A DNA stretch of 64,000 nt, from positions 8,446,713 to 8,510,712 of the forward strand of contig CM055100.1 of NCBI GenBank assembly GCA_029204225.1, read 5' to 3'. The notes under the pieces are model-generated. The model saw only the letters and a list, made by a program, of their open reading frames with translations. It made no database searches and was not told the DNA's origin. Source of the DNA: Diphasiastrum complanatum (lineage: Eukaryota; Streptophyta; Lycopodiopsida; Lycopodiales; Lycopodiaceae). This document shows, in pieces, positions 32,596 to 43,939 of this stretch. The translations under genes and the position numbers were made by a program. Position 1 is the stretch's first letter. Every line of letters starts with the position of its first letter.

Positions 32596-33182
32596 TTGAT
32601 CCTACAACCAACCGGCTAGTTTTAAAATTTACCAATTGATCTTAAAACAAGTAGGAAACCAAAATCTAAGAACCGGCTAAAAATCTAAGTAGCAAGAAAG
32701 TTACCTCCTTGATGCAAAAATAGGAGGAAATTTTTAGAATACTTTAACATTATTCATTGAATTACATATGTTTAATATTGACTTTTAGGTAAGTAGTTAT
32801 ACATGTTATAGTAAGTAGCATTACTCTTTAAATCTCATTCGGCAAACTTAGCTTAAAGTACCTCAAATATAAGTTTGCTATTCAGGGTTGGATTTTCCAC
32901 ATATAGGACTACTCTCCATCAAATTTGTGGATCAGTCATGTATGACCATACTTCCCAAGAGATTCGATTTAGTCCAAAGAAAACTCAGGAAGATCAATTC
33001 AAGCTATTGCAAAACAATTCAGATAAATACTTTATGATTTTCAAATATTGGAAACAGAATCGAAGAAAGGGAAGAGTTTTTCAAAGATTCAAAAACCAAA
33101 GTTGGAACAATGTCTCTGAGAATCTACCTTCCATTTTTTCTGACCTTTCAATCTATTGTCTATTCTATCCTCTGTCAATCTA
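32596..33182 (-). other. Leader-like non-coding interval
   Basis: AT-rich with no supported gene. The plus-strand frame at 32875-33183 has no recognisable domain. Position between PBS and gag suggests the leader of the minus-strand Copia. Confidence 0.4.
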
Positions 33183-33194
33183 GCTGTTATACCA
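33183..33194 (-). other. Primer-binding-site-like sequence
   Basis: TGGTATAACAGC on the minus strand, 10 of 12 matching the initiator tRNA-Met site, beside an LTR-type CA end at 33195. Confidence 0.5.
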
Positions 33195-33564
33195 TGCTGC
33201 ACAACAACTAAGCAGCACTACTGTACATAATATGATCTCCGCTCTACCAGAATCTAAACAACAAGGAAAATAGATCACCAACAGCTATAATTGTAACAAA
33301 GAGTACAGAACGCAATAATACAGAAGATCCGCAAACTACATGATAACGAATAAATAACAACGAAATTTCGTAGACAACAAAGTGTGTTTCAATATTCGAA
33401 GCTCTGAATTCACCTTAAGGAGCAGAAGAATTTAAGAAACAAACCAGATAAACAACACAATATCTCTACTATCTCGATCCAAACAAGTTTGCACAATCTT
33501 ACTCCTCTCATCCGGTCTAAGTCTGTCTCTATTTATTTATGTTTCCATAAGTTATATTTTAACA
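33195..33564 (-). repeat. Probable Copia 5' LTR (370 bp)
   Basis: On the minus strand it starts TGTTAAAATATAAC and ends ...TGTGCAGCA next to the PBS. Gag of a minus-strand Copia follows at 32595. The start interrupts an open frame on the same strand (to 33676), so it may have inserted into an exon. Confidence 0.5.
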
Positions 33565-33676
33565 CTCCAGTTTTTTTCTCTCTTGCATAACTTATTCCAT
33601 TTTGAATAGCACGGGCGAAGCATTTGAGTGCCTTCTTTGGTGCTTCAAGTGGAAGTGTGAACCTAGCAATACCGAA
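33565..33676 (-). pseudogene. Possible host exon cut by LTR
   Basis: The minus frame FGIARFTLPLEAPKKALKCF, ARAIQNGISYAREKKTG is open up to the LTR border at 33564 and is preceded by an AG acceptor (TTTTACTAAAG). It is not Copia pol and I do not recognise the domain. It lies 55 bp from the UPF0261-like exon, but an intron that short would be unusual for a plant. Confidence 0.3.
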
Positions 33677-33731
33677 CTTTAGTAAAACACAAATGTAATG
33701 ATCCAGCAGCAACAATGTTTCAGAAATTTAC

Positions 33732-33899
33732 ATGCAGGGACGGAGGCAGAAAGCGCGACAGGGCCAGCGAAAGCTGATCTGCAAGATATCGGACTTCACG
33801 GCCTTTGGTATCCATCGTGCCTACGCATAACACTGTAGATGTTCGGCTTTGAGCTGCATTCGTAAGATCCATCGCATCAAAAACAACAATTGAACTGTC
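33732..33899 (-). pseudogene. UPF0261/Tm-1-like exon
   Basis: A 56-codon minus-strand frame is bounded by an AG acceptor (TATTGTAG) and a GT donor (CATGTAAAT). It contains STVLCVGTMDTKGREVRYLA, then DQLSLALSRFLPP. The V-GT-DTK-E-RYLA pattern is the N-terminal ATP-binding signature of the UPF0261 family, which includes plant Tm-1-type proteins. The rest of such a protein (about 700 residues) is not found nearby. It is either one exon of a gene disrupted by Copia insertions or a captured fragment. An internal ATG (MDLTNAA) could be the start. Confidence 0.45.
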
Positions 33900-34761
33900 C
33901 TACAATACAAAATTGCATACAAAATTACACTTCCTAGCGATCAATCGATCATGCCAACTTTTAGCAAACAAAAAAAAAACAACATTGCAGGTGATGACTA
34001 GTGCAAAGCCATCCTCCTCTTTTATGGATTGGAATAGTGTTTTTAGCTTTGGCGAGATCAGGATAACGGTGATCAATTTAAAAGGTGATCAGGATAACGG
34101 TGATCAATTGTGTTCATTTTCTAAAAGGTGAGATGGAACTCATGCATTTAGAAAGAGTTGTCGGTTTTTTGAAAGTCAACTTCTTGTAAAAATTTTATGA
34201 AATCGATTTTCGACGAAAGAGGTCGGTTCCATTCTCAAGAGATGTCGGCTTTCTTGAACACAGCTTTGTACACACGTCTTATTAATGCCTAGTGGTCACC
34301 TCATGATTTCAAGGCAATTATGTTGGGTGCAAATTTCAAAGGTCATTTAAAATATCTTTCTGAAGGTCATCAAAACTATCATGCTCAATAGTAAGTGTGG
34401 CACGGAAACCCATTTTATGGTTTTTACATCTTCCACTTATTCATCCTAATTGGTCTTATCCTTCAATCGTAGAAAATATATGACCCTTTTATGAGCATAA
34501 TGTTTTTTTGAAAAAAAATCATGGACTTGGACAATTCATAATATTCTCAAATAAAATAGGTAAGATCACTTTCAAATTTTATAATATGTCTTTCAACATT
34601 TTACAAGCATCAATTTCAAAATGTATATGTTTCGCACATTTCAGCAAAGAGTCACAAGGAACACATAATCTCCTCACTCATGGCAAGCTTTGTACAATTT
34701 TATGTTCTTCATTGTACATTTTTCGATACTTGTAAATTTCGATATTGTCGGCCGACCCAAC
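33900..34761. other. Intergenic, with a 28-bp direct duplication
   Basis: Mostly AT-rich, no gene. GATCAGGATAACGGTGATCA occurs twice, at about 34058 and 34087, as a tandem duplication. Confidence 0.6.
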
Positions 34762-34905
34762 TGTTGGAATATCAATCCACACTTTCGAGAGAACTATCTA
34801 CCAGGGCAGATAGCTCAGTGGCAGAGCATCCCATTTGGTATGAGGGAGGTCCTGAGTTTGAATCCTAGTATGTCCATCCATATTATGATTTATGGATTTC
34901 TAACA
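34762..34905 (+). repeat. Short LTR (144 bp) containing a tRNA-like sequence
   Basis: Borders are TGTTGGAAT and TTTCTAACA, imperfect inverted ends, followed at once by a PBS-like TGGTATCAAAGC. A tRNA-like sequence occupies its middle half (34804-34876). The length is that of TRIM-type miniature LTRs. No second copy was found. Confidence 0.5.
34804..34876 (+). tRNA. tRNA-like sequence (degenerate; Ala-like body, TGG anticodon position)
   Basis: A cloverleaf can be drawn. The acceptor arm is GGGCAGA with TATGTCC (one mismatch, one G-U). The D stem GCTC/GAGC is perfect. The anticodon stem TCCCA/TGAGG has one mismatch and a loop TTTGGTA. The T arm CTGAG-TTTGAAT-CCTAG has one mismatch and one G-U. 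The A box TAGCTCAGTGG is perfect and the B box AGTTTGAATCC fits 9 of 11. The layout resembles tRNA-Ala, but bases 34-36 read TGG. Mismatches in three stems argue against a functional tRNA. Confidence 0.45.
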
Positions 34906-34917
34906 TGGTATCAAAGC
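34906..34917 (+). other. Primer-binding-site-like sequence
   Basis: TGGTATCAAAGC, one base different from the standard Copia PBS, directly after an LTR end. Confidence 0.65.
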
Positions 34918-35084
34918 ATCATGCTTTGAAGAGGTGAGGGTGTATACATCATATCTTCAGTGCTTTTGCTTGTAGGAACTCAGATTTTGGAGAGGGATTC
35001 AAACTCGGTGAGAGACAAGCTATTTGTGGACCATAAGAGGATAAAAAAGAGCCTGATCTGCTCCAGCAGAGCCCTGTACGGACA

Positions 35085-36465
35085 GAGAGCTCTTCATCAA
35101 GAGTTAGCTGGTATTGGTGATGCTCTTAAAAACACTGAACTTGTTCAAGTAGTCCTAAATGGACTTAGATGTTCATTTCTCATCAACTAAGAGCAAAGGA
35201 GGAGCAAATTGCTTTGTTTCCTTTGTAGATGATTATACAAGATACTCTTGGATCTATATGCTATGTTCTAAACCCATGGTCTATGATGTTTTTCTTACTT
35301 TCAAAGCTTATGTAGAAAAGCAGTTTTCTTTTAAGTTGAAAGCTTTGAGAAGTGATAGTGGAGGAGAATACACTTCCAATAAGTTTAAAGACTTTTGTGA
35401 GAGAGAGGACATTCAAAGAGAGTTTTCTTGTTCATATACTCCTCAGCAAAATGGAGAAAAAATAGAACTTTGTGTAAATGTGCAAAGGCCATTAGGCTAG
35501 AAGCTTCTCTGCCTAAAGAATTTTGGGGAGAGGCAGTTGAATGTGCAAACTATCTTTGTAATAGGCTTCCAAATATTGCAATAGGAGGAAAAACACCATT
35601 TGAGATGTTGTATAAGAAAAAGCCTAAGGTAGATCATCTTAGGATTTTTGGTTGTGTATGCTTTGTGCATGTGCCTCTAGAAACTAGGAAGAAGGAAGAT
35701 CCTAGTGCAGTGAAAGGAATTTTTGTAGGATATGCATCCACTAAAAAAGCATAAAAAGTATATCTTCCTTCTACTGACAAGAATGTTGTTAGTAGAGATG
35801 TGATCTTCCATGAAGATCGGAAGTTTAACTTGGATGATGTACAGATCAAGGAGTCTCATGCAAGATCAATCATCAATCTTGATGTTGCTCAAGAGGTGGT
35901 GAGGCCGAGGCTTGAGGAGGAGCAAATTCAAGTTACCACACCAAGAAGATCTACACGAGCAATATCTGAGCCAAGGAGGCTCACATATGACGAAGAAGGA
36001 AGGCAAGTGGAAGGTGAAACTTCCTATCATGCTCTCTTCATATCATATGAAGAGCCTAAAGATGTCCAAGAAGCTCTTCAATCCAAGATATGGGTTGAAG
36101 CAATGACCCAAGAGTTTGAAGCCTTGATGTCAAACAACACATGGGATCTTGTGGAGCCACCAAACATGCATGTGATTGGATGTAAGTGGGTATTCAGAAT
36201 CAAGTATAATCATGATGGATCTATCAATAAGTATAAAGCAAGACTTTGTGCCAAAGGCTACTCACAAATCAAAGGTCTTGACTATGAAGATACCTTTGTA
36301 CCAGTTGCAAAGATGGCAACAATCCGAATACTTATATCTCTGGCATGTTTTCACAATTGGAGTATGTTCCAGCTTGATGTTTCTAATGCATTTCTCAATG
36401 GTTACCTTGAGGAGGAGATTTACATGGAGCTCATCAAAACGATATCGGATCAATGTGTGCACTAT
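35085..36465 (+). pseudogene. Copia: gag scrap, integrase and RT start
   Basis: HQELAGIGDALKNTELVQVV (Gag) is joined at 35160 to integrase LDVHFSSTKSKGGANCFVSF, so Gag C-terminus, knuckle and protease are deleted. The integrase core shows VDDYTRYSWIYML and RSDSGGEYTS, then YTPQQNG with a frameshift at the Val-Ala-Glu that should carry the third catalytic residue (about 35455). The frame 35800-36465 has RRSTRAISEPRRLTYDEEG, CKWVFRIKYNHDGS and AFLNGYLEEEIYME, and then stops before YVDD. Confidence 0.85.
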
Positions 36466-36520
36466 TGTTCAGTCCTCGATTGAAATCATTCAGTCACGTT
36501 GAACCGATATCAGATTCCAT

Positions 36521-36868
36521 ATGGCTAGTTCCTCCATGTCCTCAGATAACAAGCTTCTAGATTTTTTGAATGCCAATGACATTCCATTTGAGAAATTAGA
36601 GTATTTTTCCAGTATTTTTTTTGCTCCCTTCAATATCGATAAGCTAGTTTATAAACATCATTATAATTTAATTTCTCTTCTTGATAATTTTTCTCAGATT
36701 ATTAGTACTCATGTTCAGGATATAGATAGTTTTTGTTTCGTTCATTTTCAGGACCTTGTGCACTGCCAACCATCCTCTAAGCACACAATAGAAAGTACTC
36801 TAACCTGCATGACCATTTCAAAAGAAATATATATTGTGGTATCCACAAAAGAATATGTCGCCTTCTAA
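36521..36868 (+). CDS. Hypothetical 115-codon ORF
   Basis: The frame starts MASSSMSSDNKLLDFLNAND just after the truncated Copia RT. It has no domain I recognise. The composition (alternating hydrophobic and polar, single Cys residues) is protein-like rather than low-complexity. Since Gypsy and LINE gags often start with Met-Ala-Ser-Ser, it could be a Gag start, but this is a guess. Confidence 0.25.
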   Translation: MASSSMSSDNKLLDFLNANDIPFEKLEYFSSIFFAPFNIDKLVYKHHYNLISLLDNFSQIISTHVQDIDSFCFVHFQDLVHCQPSSKHTIESTLTCMTISKEIYIVVSTKEYVAF

Positions 36869-37127
36869 TCAAAGGAATGGCTTTTGTATTTTACATATCT
36901 GTTGAAATTCCAGATGATGAGTCTGTTGAATCTTCTGTCAGATTTTGACTCACCAAGATCACAAAACAAAGTCTAAAGTTTGCTCCACACACTGGAATAG
37001 TGGTGAGTTAGGAAGATAATAAAAAAGTAAAAAAAACGTCTGTAGGCAAGTCAAAAACCTGTCAAAATGCAATAAAAATCAAGCAAAATACAAACAGAAA
37101 ACCCATCTAAAGAGTAGCTTAACATTG

Positions 37128-37153
37128 TTTCCCCGGCAACAGTGCCAAAAAAA
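37128..37153 (-). other. Gypsy-type primer-binding/leader motif
   Basis: On the minus strand TTTGGCACTGTTGCCGGGGA follows an LTR end (GGTCCAACA). This is close to the TTGGCGCCGTTGCCGGGGA motif of plant Athila/Tat-type Gypsy elements. Confidence 0.6.
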
Positions 37154-38501
<1,348 letters not shown>

Positions 38502-39440
38502 TCAATTGTAGCATGACTAATACAGTGACATTTGTTTTGGGACTTTGACTCAAAAAAAGATAACCTTATTGATAATTTTTAAATTATTTATTTTTAGTCT
38601 AAAATCAAGTTCTTTTATAAGTTAATTTCCAAATTATCTTTAAAACAATACACCAATGTATATTGAAAATATATCTTGACAAAAACCTATTTAGAAACTT
38701 AATAAATCCAGCAAAATAAAAAATAAAACAACATTTGAAAATAACTCGCAATTTTTTAAGGAGCCAAACTTGATAAAAATAGAAAACAACTTGTAATTTG
38801 TATACATTATTTATTTATTTATTTTGCAAATGTTTGTTAAATCCAAACTTGATATATTATTATTACTCAGTTTTTTTATTGATGAAGTTGAAGTCCAATT
38901 TTCTTCATCAGAGTCAATTAGCATATCTCCTTTTGAATCAACTTTTAATATTGATAAGAAATCTTGTAAATTAGTATCTTTTTGTCTATGACAAATTGAG
39001 AATTATGATTGTCCAATTAATCCAAGTAGTTTGTACAAAAGACATATAATAGAATTACGTAACATTATCAATTCAAAATTAAAAACTTAAATATTTGTAT
39101 TTACATGACTTAAATCACTAATACGTTGTTGATTGCGAGCACTAATGCTTGGGTAGAGTTGTTGATTGCAATCGACAGGGTGCAGACTCGAATCCTAACC
39201 ACTGCGTAGTGACATCTTAGGAGCTTGCTTCTCATTTGGTGTTGCATAAATGGTGTTGCCAGATTGTATATGTTGTGTATAACCTACTAGTTGCATAATT
39301 TTATATATAAACAAGATAAAATAGCTGATTAATTTTTTGACAATCATTTTTTTTCTTTAGGTCTATCTGCAATATTTCTAACTAGTACATTTTCTGAAAA
39401 AAAAAAAATCAACATAAAACCATACATGAGGGTCCAGGAC
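38502..39440. other. AT-rich interval without genes
   Basis: No open frame, LTR border or RNA gene is supported. A weak B-box-like GACTCGAATCC at about 39186 has no good A box. Confidence 0.5.
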
Positions 39441-39441
39441 A

Positions 39442-39486
39442 GACGCGGCTTTTTCGCGTCTACGTCCGGCATCCGGACCCGGATGC
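39442..39486. repeat. Two adjacent perfect hairpins
   Basis: GACGCG-gcttttt-CGCGTC (39442-39460) and GCATCCGG-ac-CCGGATGC (39469-39486) sit side by side. A looser inverted relation links GGTCCAGGACAGACGCG (39432) with TGCGTCTGGGATGGAC (39517). It could be the remains of a MITE. Confidence 0.6.
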
Positions 39487-39814
39487 GTTTTTTTTTTTTT
39501 CTTACTAAAAAAAAAAGTGCGTCTGGGATGGACATGTCTAGACCCGGATACACCCTTGGCCCGTCTGCGTCCACCCCATCCATCTTTGCATGAAGCCCAT
39601 AATATTTTTTTTTAGTTACGTATTTGAATAAATTAAAATACTTTAAAAATCTAATTTCAAAATTCAAAAATATAAAAACATTATTTGTTTTTGAAATTTC
39701 ATTTTTATTTATAAGTTTTAAGATTTTGGATCTTAAAAAATGTAAATATTACAAATCAATAATTTATAAAACTATAGGTTTTTGTCTGAATATTTTTATT
39801 TGAAAATTGTACAT

Positions 39815-40408
39815 TCAGATATTCATGGAATTACTACAATTAGCAATAGTGGAGCTTAGATGTATGTAACTATCATTGATGATTTTAGTAGATTTTGTTG
39901 GATCTATCTACTAAAGAGCAAGGATGAAGTGTATGATGTTTTTGTCAAGTTCAAAAATGCAAGGGAGAACAAATTTTTCGCAAGGATCAAGTGCTTAAGA
40001 AGTGACAATGGTGGTGAATACATATCTACCGGTTCAAGGCCTTTTGTGATGATCATGGGATCAAGAGAGAGTATACAACACCAAGGACCCCACAACAAAA
40101 TGGAGTGGCTGAAAGGAAGAATAAGACTATATGTGAAAATTGTAAAGCCATGAGGTTAAGTGCTAATCTTGATGAACCATTTTGGGATCAAGCTTTGTTG
40201 TGTGCCAATTTCTTGTGCAATAGGTGGTCGAGTGCTTTGGATGAAAGGACACCTTTTGAGATGCTATTTAAGAGGAGGCTGAGTGTCAAGTTTCGAAGAA
40301 CTTTTGGATGCACATGCTATGTCAACATTACTCTTGATAATAGGACCAAGGAGGATCCATCTCCAAGGAAAGGTATTTTTGTTGGATATAGTGAGGTGAT
40401 TATATACT
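39815..40408 (+). pseudogene. Copia integrase fragment
   Basis: The frames 39860-40153 and 40105-40437 together encode VTIIDDFSRFCWIYL, RSDNGGEYIST and, after a frameshift near 40030 and another near 40100, MAERKNKTICENCKAMRL (third catalytic Glu), FWDQALLCANFLCNR, TFGCTCYVNITLDNRTKEDP. It is cut at about 40408. Protease and RT are absent. Confidence 0.85.
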
Positions 40409-40439
40409 ATGTCGCTACAACGATGTATCTAGCCTGAGT

Positions 40440-41240
40440 ACCTCATGTTAATGGATGTATAGGACCAACATAGTCAAGTCCCCACTTCTCAAACAATAGT
40501 TGTGCTAACATTGGATGCAATGGTTTATAATTCTATTTTGTTGATCAATGTGCACACTAACAAACATCACAAGAATGAATGTACTTTTTTGTATCCTTAT
40601 GAGGCGAAGGCCACCAACATCTCGATTGCAAAATCTTCCGAACAGTAATATTCACTGCAAAATGACCTCATCCCATTCCATCATGTGATAACATAATTCA
40701 ATCTAGCATTTTGTGTGACAGAAGATATCTTCGAAGAATATCATCAGCTCATCTATACATCTGTCCTGCGATCAATTGATAAGATTGTGCTTTTATAATC
40801 AATCTCCATTGTTGAACTTTGGACAATGATTCATTGGGTTGACCCATAATCAAATATTCAACAATATCTGATGCCCATTCAGGTATTGCTTCCACCCCTC
40901 CTGAACCACAACTCAAACATCACACTTCAATAATAAAAGTAACCAGCTTGTAATACGTCTAGTATTGCATGTCTTGTTAACCAAATACAACAAAGGCAGA
41001 TAATCGGTATAAAATGTAAAGTGTGTTGCCACCAAATAATGTCAATATTTCTTAACAGAAAATACCATAGCCAAAGTTTCATGTTCTATTATGGAGTAAT
41101 TCACTTCAACATTATTAAGTTGAAGACTAGCAAATCTGTTAGGAAAATCATTTTTATATGTGTCTGGTTATGTTAAAATTGATCCAATAGTGTATTTTGA
41201 CTCATCAATATGCACATGGAATGTTATCGTCCAATTAGGT
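40440..41240 (-). pseudogene. Gypsy RNase H and integrase zinc domain
   Basis: Short minus frames with few stops read FHVHIDESKYTIGSILT, then NDFPNRFASLQLNNVEVNYS, IIEHETLAMVFSVKKY and HFTFYTDYLPLLYLVNKT (Gypsy RNase H). Further down come DDILRRYLLSHKMLD, MLSHDGMG-GHFAVNIT, WWPSPHKDTKKYIHSCDVC (H2C2 integrase zinc site) and LFEKWGLDYVGPI. The order RT/RNase H then integrase is the Gypsy order. The scattered stops mean it is dead; no frame is long enough to stand out as an ORF. Confidence 0.8.
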
Positions 41241-41760
41241 TGAACTCTTGCAACTTTGCCGTGACACGAAGCGAAGGTTGAACGACTGATAATTCGTGAA
41301 AGTTAACGTACCTCAAAAACCCTAAGACACGAAGCAAAGCGAAACTCGAAGGTCAAATAATTCATGAAAGTCAAACACGCCTCCAGGACCAAGAGACACG
41401 ACATGACACAAAATGAAAAGAAAACAAAAGAGAATCTTTCGTGCTACCAGTCGGCAGCTCAACGGGCGTGGAGCTTTGAACTTCATGCTTAGCTGAAACA
41501 ATTAGCAATAACAGAGAGTAACTAACTAGTTGATTAGCATTAATTGCTCTGGTAAATCTCTGTTTAGCTATCTTGTAAACTCCACACAGTGGAGATAAAA
41601 AAAAATGATCTTTCTGGATCAACAAATATATATGTAGAATAGAGAGAGACAATAGAGCAAGAGTGCACTGTGAATGAAAGTTTGCCAATGAGCTAAACAC
41701 AGCAAAAAAGAGTAGAGTATCAGGCCGCCAACGAGCGATACACTGATGATCTCATTCTAA
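41241..41760. other. LTR-like non-coding sequence
   Basis: Rich in CGAA/TTCG segments (ACACGAAGC-AAG repeats at 41264, 41330 and 41396). A TATA-like ACATATATATTTG lies at about 41627 on the minus strand. Probably part of an LTR, borders not found. Confidence 0.3.
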
Positions 41761-43552
41761 GAATCAAACTGATAATACAATTACTCTCTCTTGTGCATCT
41801 CTTGTTTTGCACTGTCTTGGTTGCTGGAATGTCTTCTGTTCTGTGATCTGTAGTCGCGTGTCTAGGATCTTGCAGGCTTCCGCATAAGAAAATTCAAAAG
41901 AAACAAAATCGTTTGCGACACTATGCATTCATGGTTACTAAGGTTATCTAGTGCACTTAACCTAGTCATTGAACATAGACATATGATCAAGTATTGTGGA
42001 AACAATTACTTGCAGAGTTAACAGATCTATTCTGATAGGTCTATTGGTTAACTTAAAAGTGATTTGGATATGGATCTTAATGTGGTGTTGTACTAGTACA
42101 ATCAAGAGCTGCACCTGGACATTTAAGATTTCTAAATTATGAGCAATTAACTTGAGTAGTTGATTTACTCCTGTGGAAGTTAATTGGTAAAACGGACACG
42201 GTGAAGAGAACTCACCAAAAACTATTTGTTATGTGTGTATTGCTTGTAAGACACATAATTTCTGAGTCATTTGGATTCATCTGGAAAAATTGTCTGCATA
42301 GAATACTGAATTCTTGAATGAGTATTTCTCAGTTGAGGAATAGACTTAACACATTAGTGATTGTATCCCAGAGAGCTCAATTGGATACGGGATCCTATTG
42401 GTGCCAAGAATGGTAAACTGAATTGTAGGAATTCAGTAATCTCTAGATATTGTTCTAGGTGATTGTATATAGTTTATCTTGTTGAAGACATGTGTATAAA
42501 ATGGTCTTTAATTACTTGGTTGATTGTAGAATTTGGAACTCATCATCTAATTAACAATCGATTTGGAAGAATATTCCTGAATCCAATATTTTTTCTTGTG
42601 AAAATCATTTCAAAATGATTCATTTGTATGTTGTGCATATACTCCAATATTTTTCTAATGAATGGTTTTGGAATCTTGTAAATTATGATTGACGAATCAT
42701 AAGATTCTAAATGTTTGTGATTGGCTGATCATAAATTGATACTTAAAGGTCATTTGAAGATTATAAGGAAATGTGAGGATTCTTAAGAGAATGAGTAATT
42801 CTTGATCAATTGGGTGAGTCAAGGATTTAGATCTATTGGTTGAATTCTAAATTTCTTTACTCCAGCACATACTTGAGATTGTGTGGATCTCACAGGCATT
42901 TTCATTAAGTAATTGCTTACTTTTGAGTAATTTGCTTACCTTACAGATTGTAGTCTATAAGTGCTTGTATACAAAGTTTAGTCTATATCCAGATTTATAG
43001 GAGACAGATAAATCTATTAAGATACAAATAGTTGCTGATTTCTTGCATATGGTGCTGGAAATGGGGCTATTAACTCATTAGAGTAACTGTAGTACTCTGG
43101 TTTGAGTTATAATTGTCTGAGACTTGATGGATCTCCTAGAGATTTTAGATGAATGAATTGTAGTATTTTAAAATATTTGGATATTCTAAGAATATTTGTA
43201 CCAAGAAGCATTATTTTCTACAATACATTGAAATAGAGTTTCTTTAGTTTTTGGATTTGGTTTCTGAAGTAAAATAAATCACCCAGTGTTCATGTAATTG
43301 GGATTACGTGAAGGTGGTGAATTTTGTTTTGGATAAGATCAACACATTTGGAAGATTTATAGCTTAGTGTATCTTTTGGTATTTGAGTTAGTATTCGTGA
43401 GTAGAGGCAAGCAATTGAAAAAATAGTTGCATCTCTGAGTACTTATTCAGAGGGAAAGATCAGACTAAGAATAATGATTCATGGGAAATATTTAAAAGCT
43501 TTATGAATAGTTTCATGTTTTCTTTTTCCCATTCTGAGAACAGAACCTGTTT
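41761..43552. other. Long non-coding interval, probable 3' untranslated part of a Gypsy element
   Basis: About 1.8 kb without an open frame, AT-rich. A polypurine tract and LTR start follow at 43553-43566, so this is probably the degraded 3' internal region of a plus-strand element. Confidence 0.35.
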
Positions 43553-43565
43553 AAGAAAGGAAGAA
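43553..43565 (+). other. Polypurine tract
   Basis: AAGAAAGGAAGAA directly precedes the LTR start TGTTACGGCC. Confidence 0.6.
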
Positions 43566-43935
43566 TGTTACGGCCATATTCCGCTAAGGACGTGGAATAG
43601 TCCTAATATGGTAGACCGGCCCTCCAGTGTTCGAGATTATTGGTCACGCCTAGATTTTATTCACATCGAGGCCTGTTGCTGACTAATGACCTTGAGAGGA
43701 CCCAAACACTCTAATTGAGACATATGGAGTAGTGCATGTATGTGTGACTGATATAGGCAGAATACGCATGAAGAGTTGTGACCTATTTATAGTTGACCTG
43801 CATGGGGATTGCATGTGCTCATGCACAAGATCTACTCTTTATATATTGAGGTAGTGATTATTCCGTCGACGACTTTGGTCTAGGTTACCAATGAGCTCTT
43901 CTCCTCTTGCTGTCACATTGGCATGGCTTAGGGGC
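43566..43935 (+). repeat. 3' LTR start, truncated
   Basis: TGTTACGGCC is a start typical of plant Gypsy LTRs, and TATA-like CTTTATATATTGAGG lies at about 43836. It is cut near 43935 by a Copia RT fragment. Confidence 0.5.
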
Positions 43936-43939
43936 TAGA

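Noticed and set aside
33565-33582. Purine tract beside the LTR at 33195-33564, suggesting a tandem pair of elements
   Set aside because: The purines are also Glu-Lys-Lys codons of the open frame they lie in, so a plain insertion into an exon is simpler.
39150-39260. Possible SINE (B-box-like GACTCGAATCC)
   Set aside because: No acceptable A box at the right distance, no tail and no second copy.
39344-39667. 107-codon minus-strand ORF
   Set aside because: Runs across homopolymers and hairpins; no domain and low-complexity ends.
41371-41700. 109-codon minus-strand ORF
   Set aside because: Composition and position fit an LTR-like non-coding stretch; no domain.
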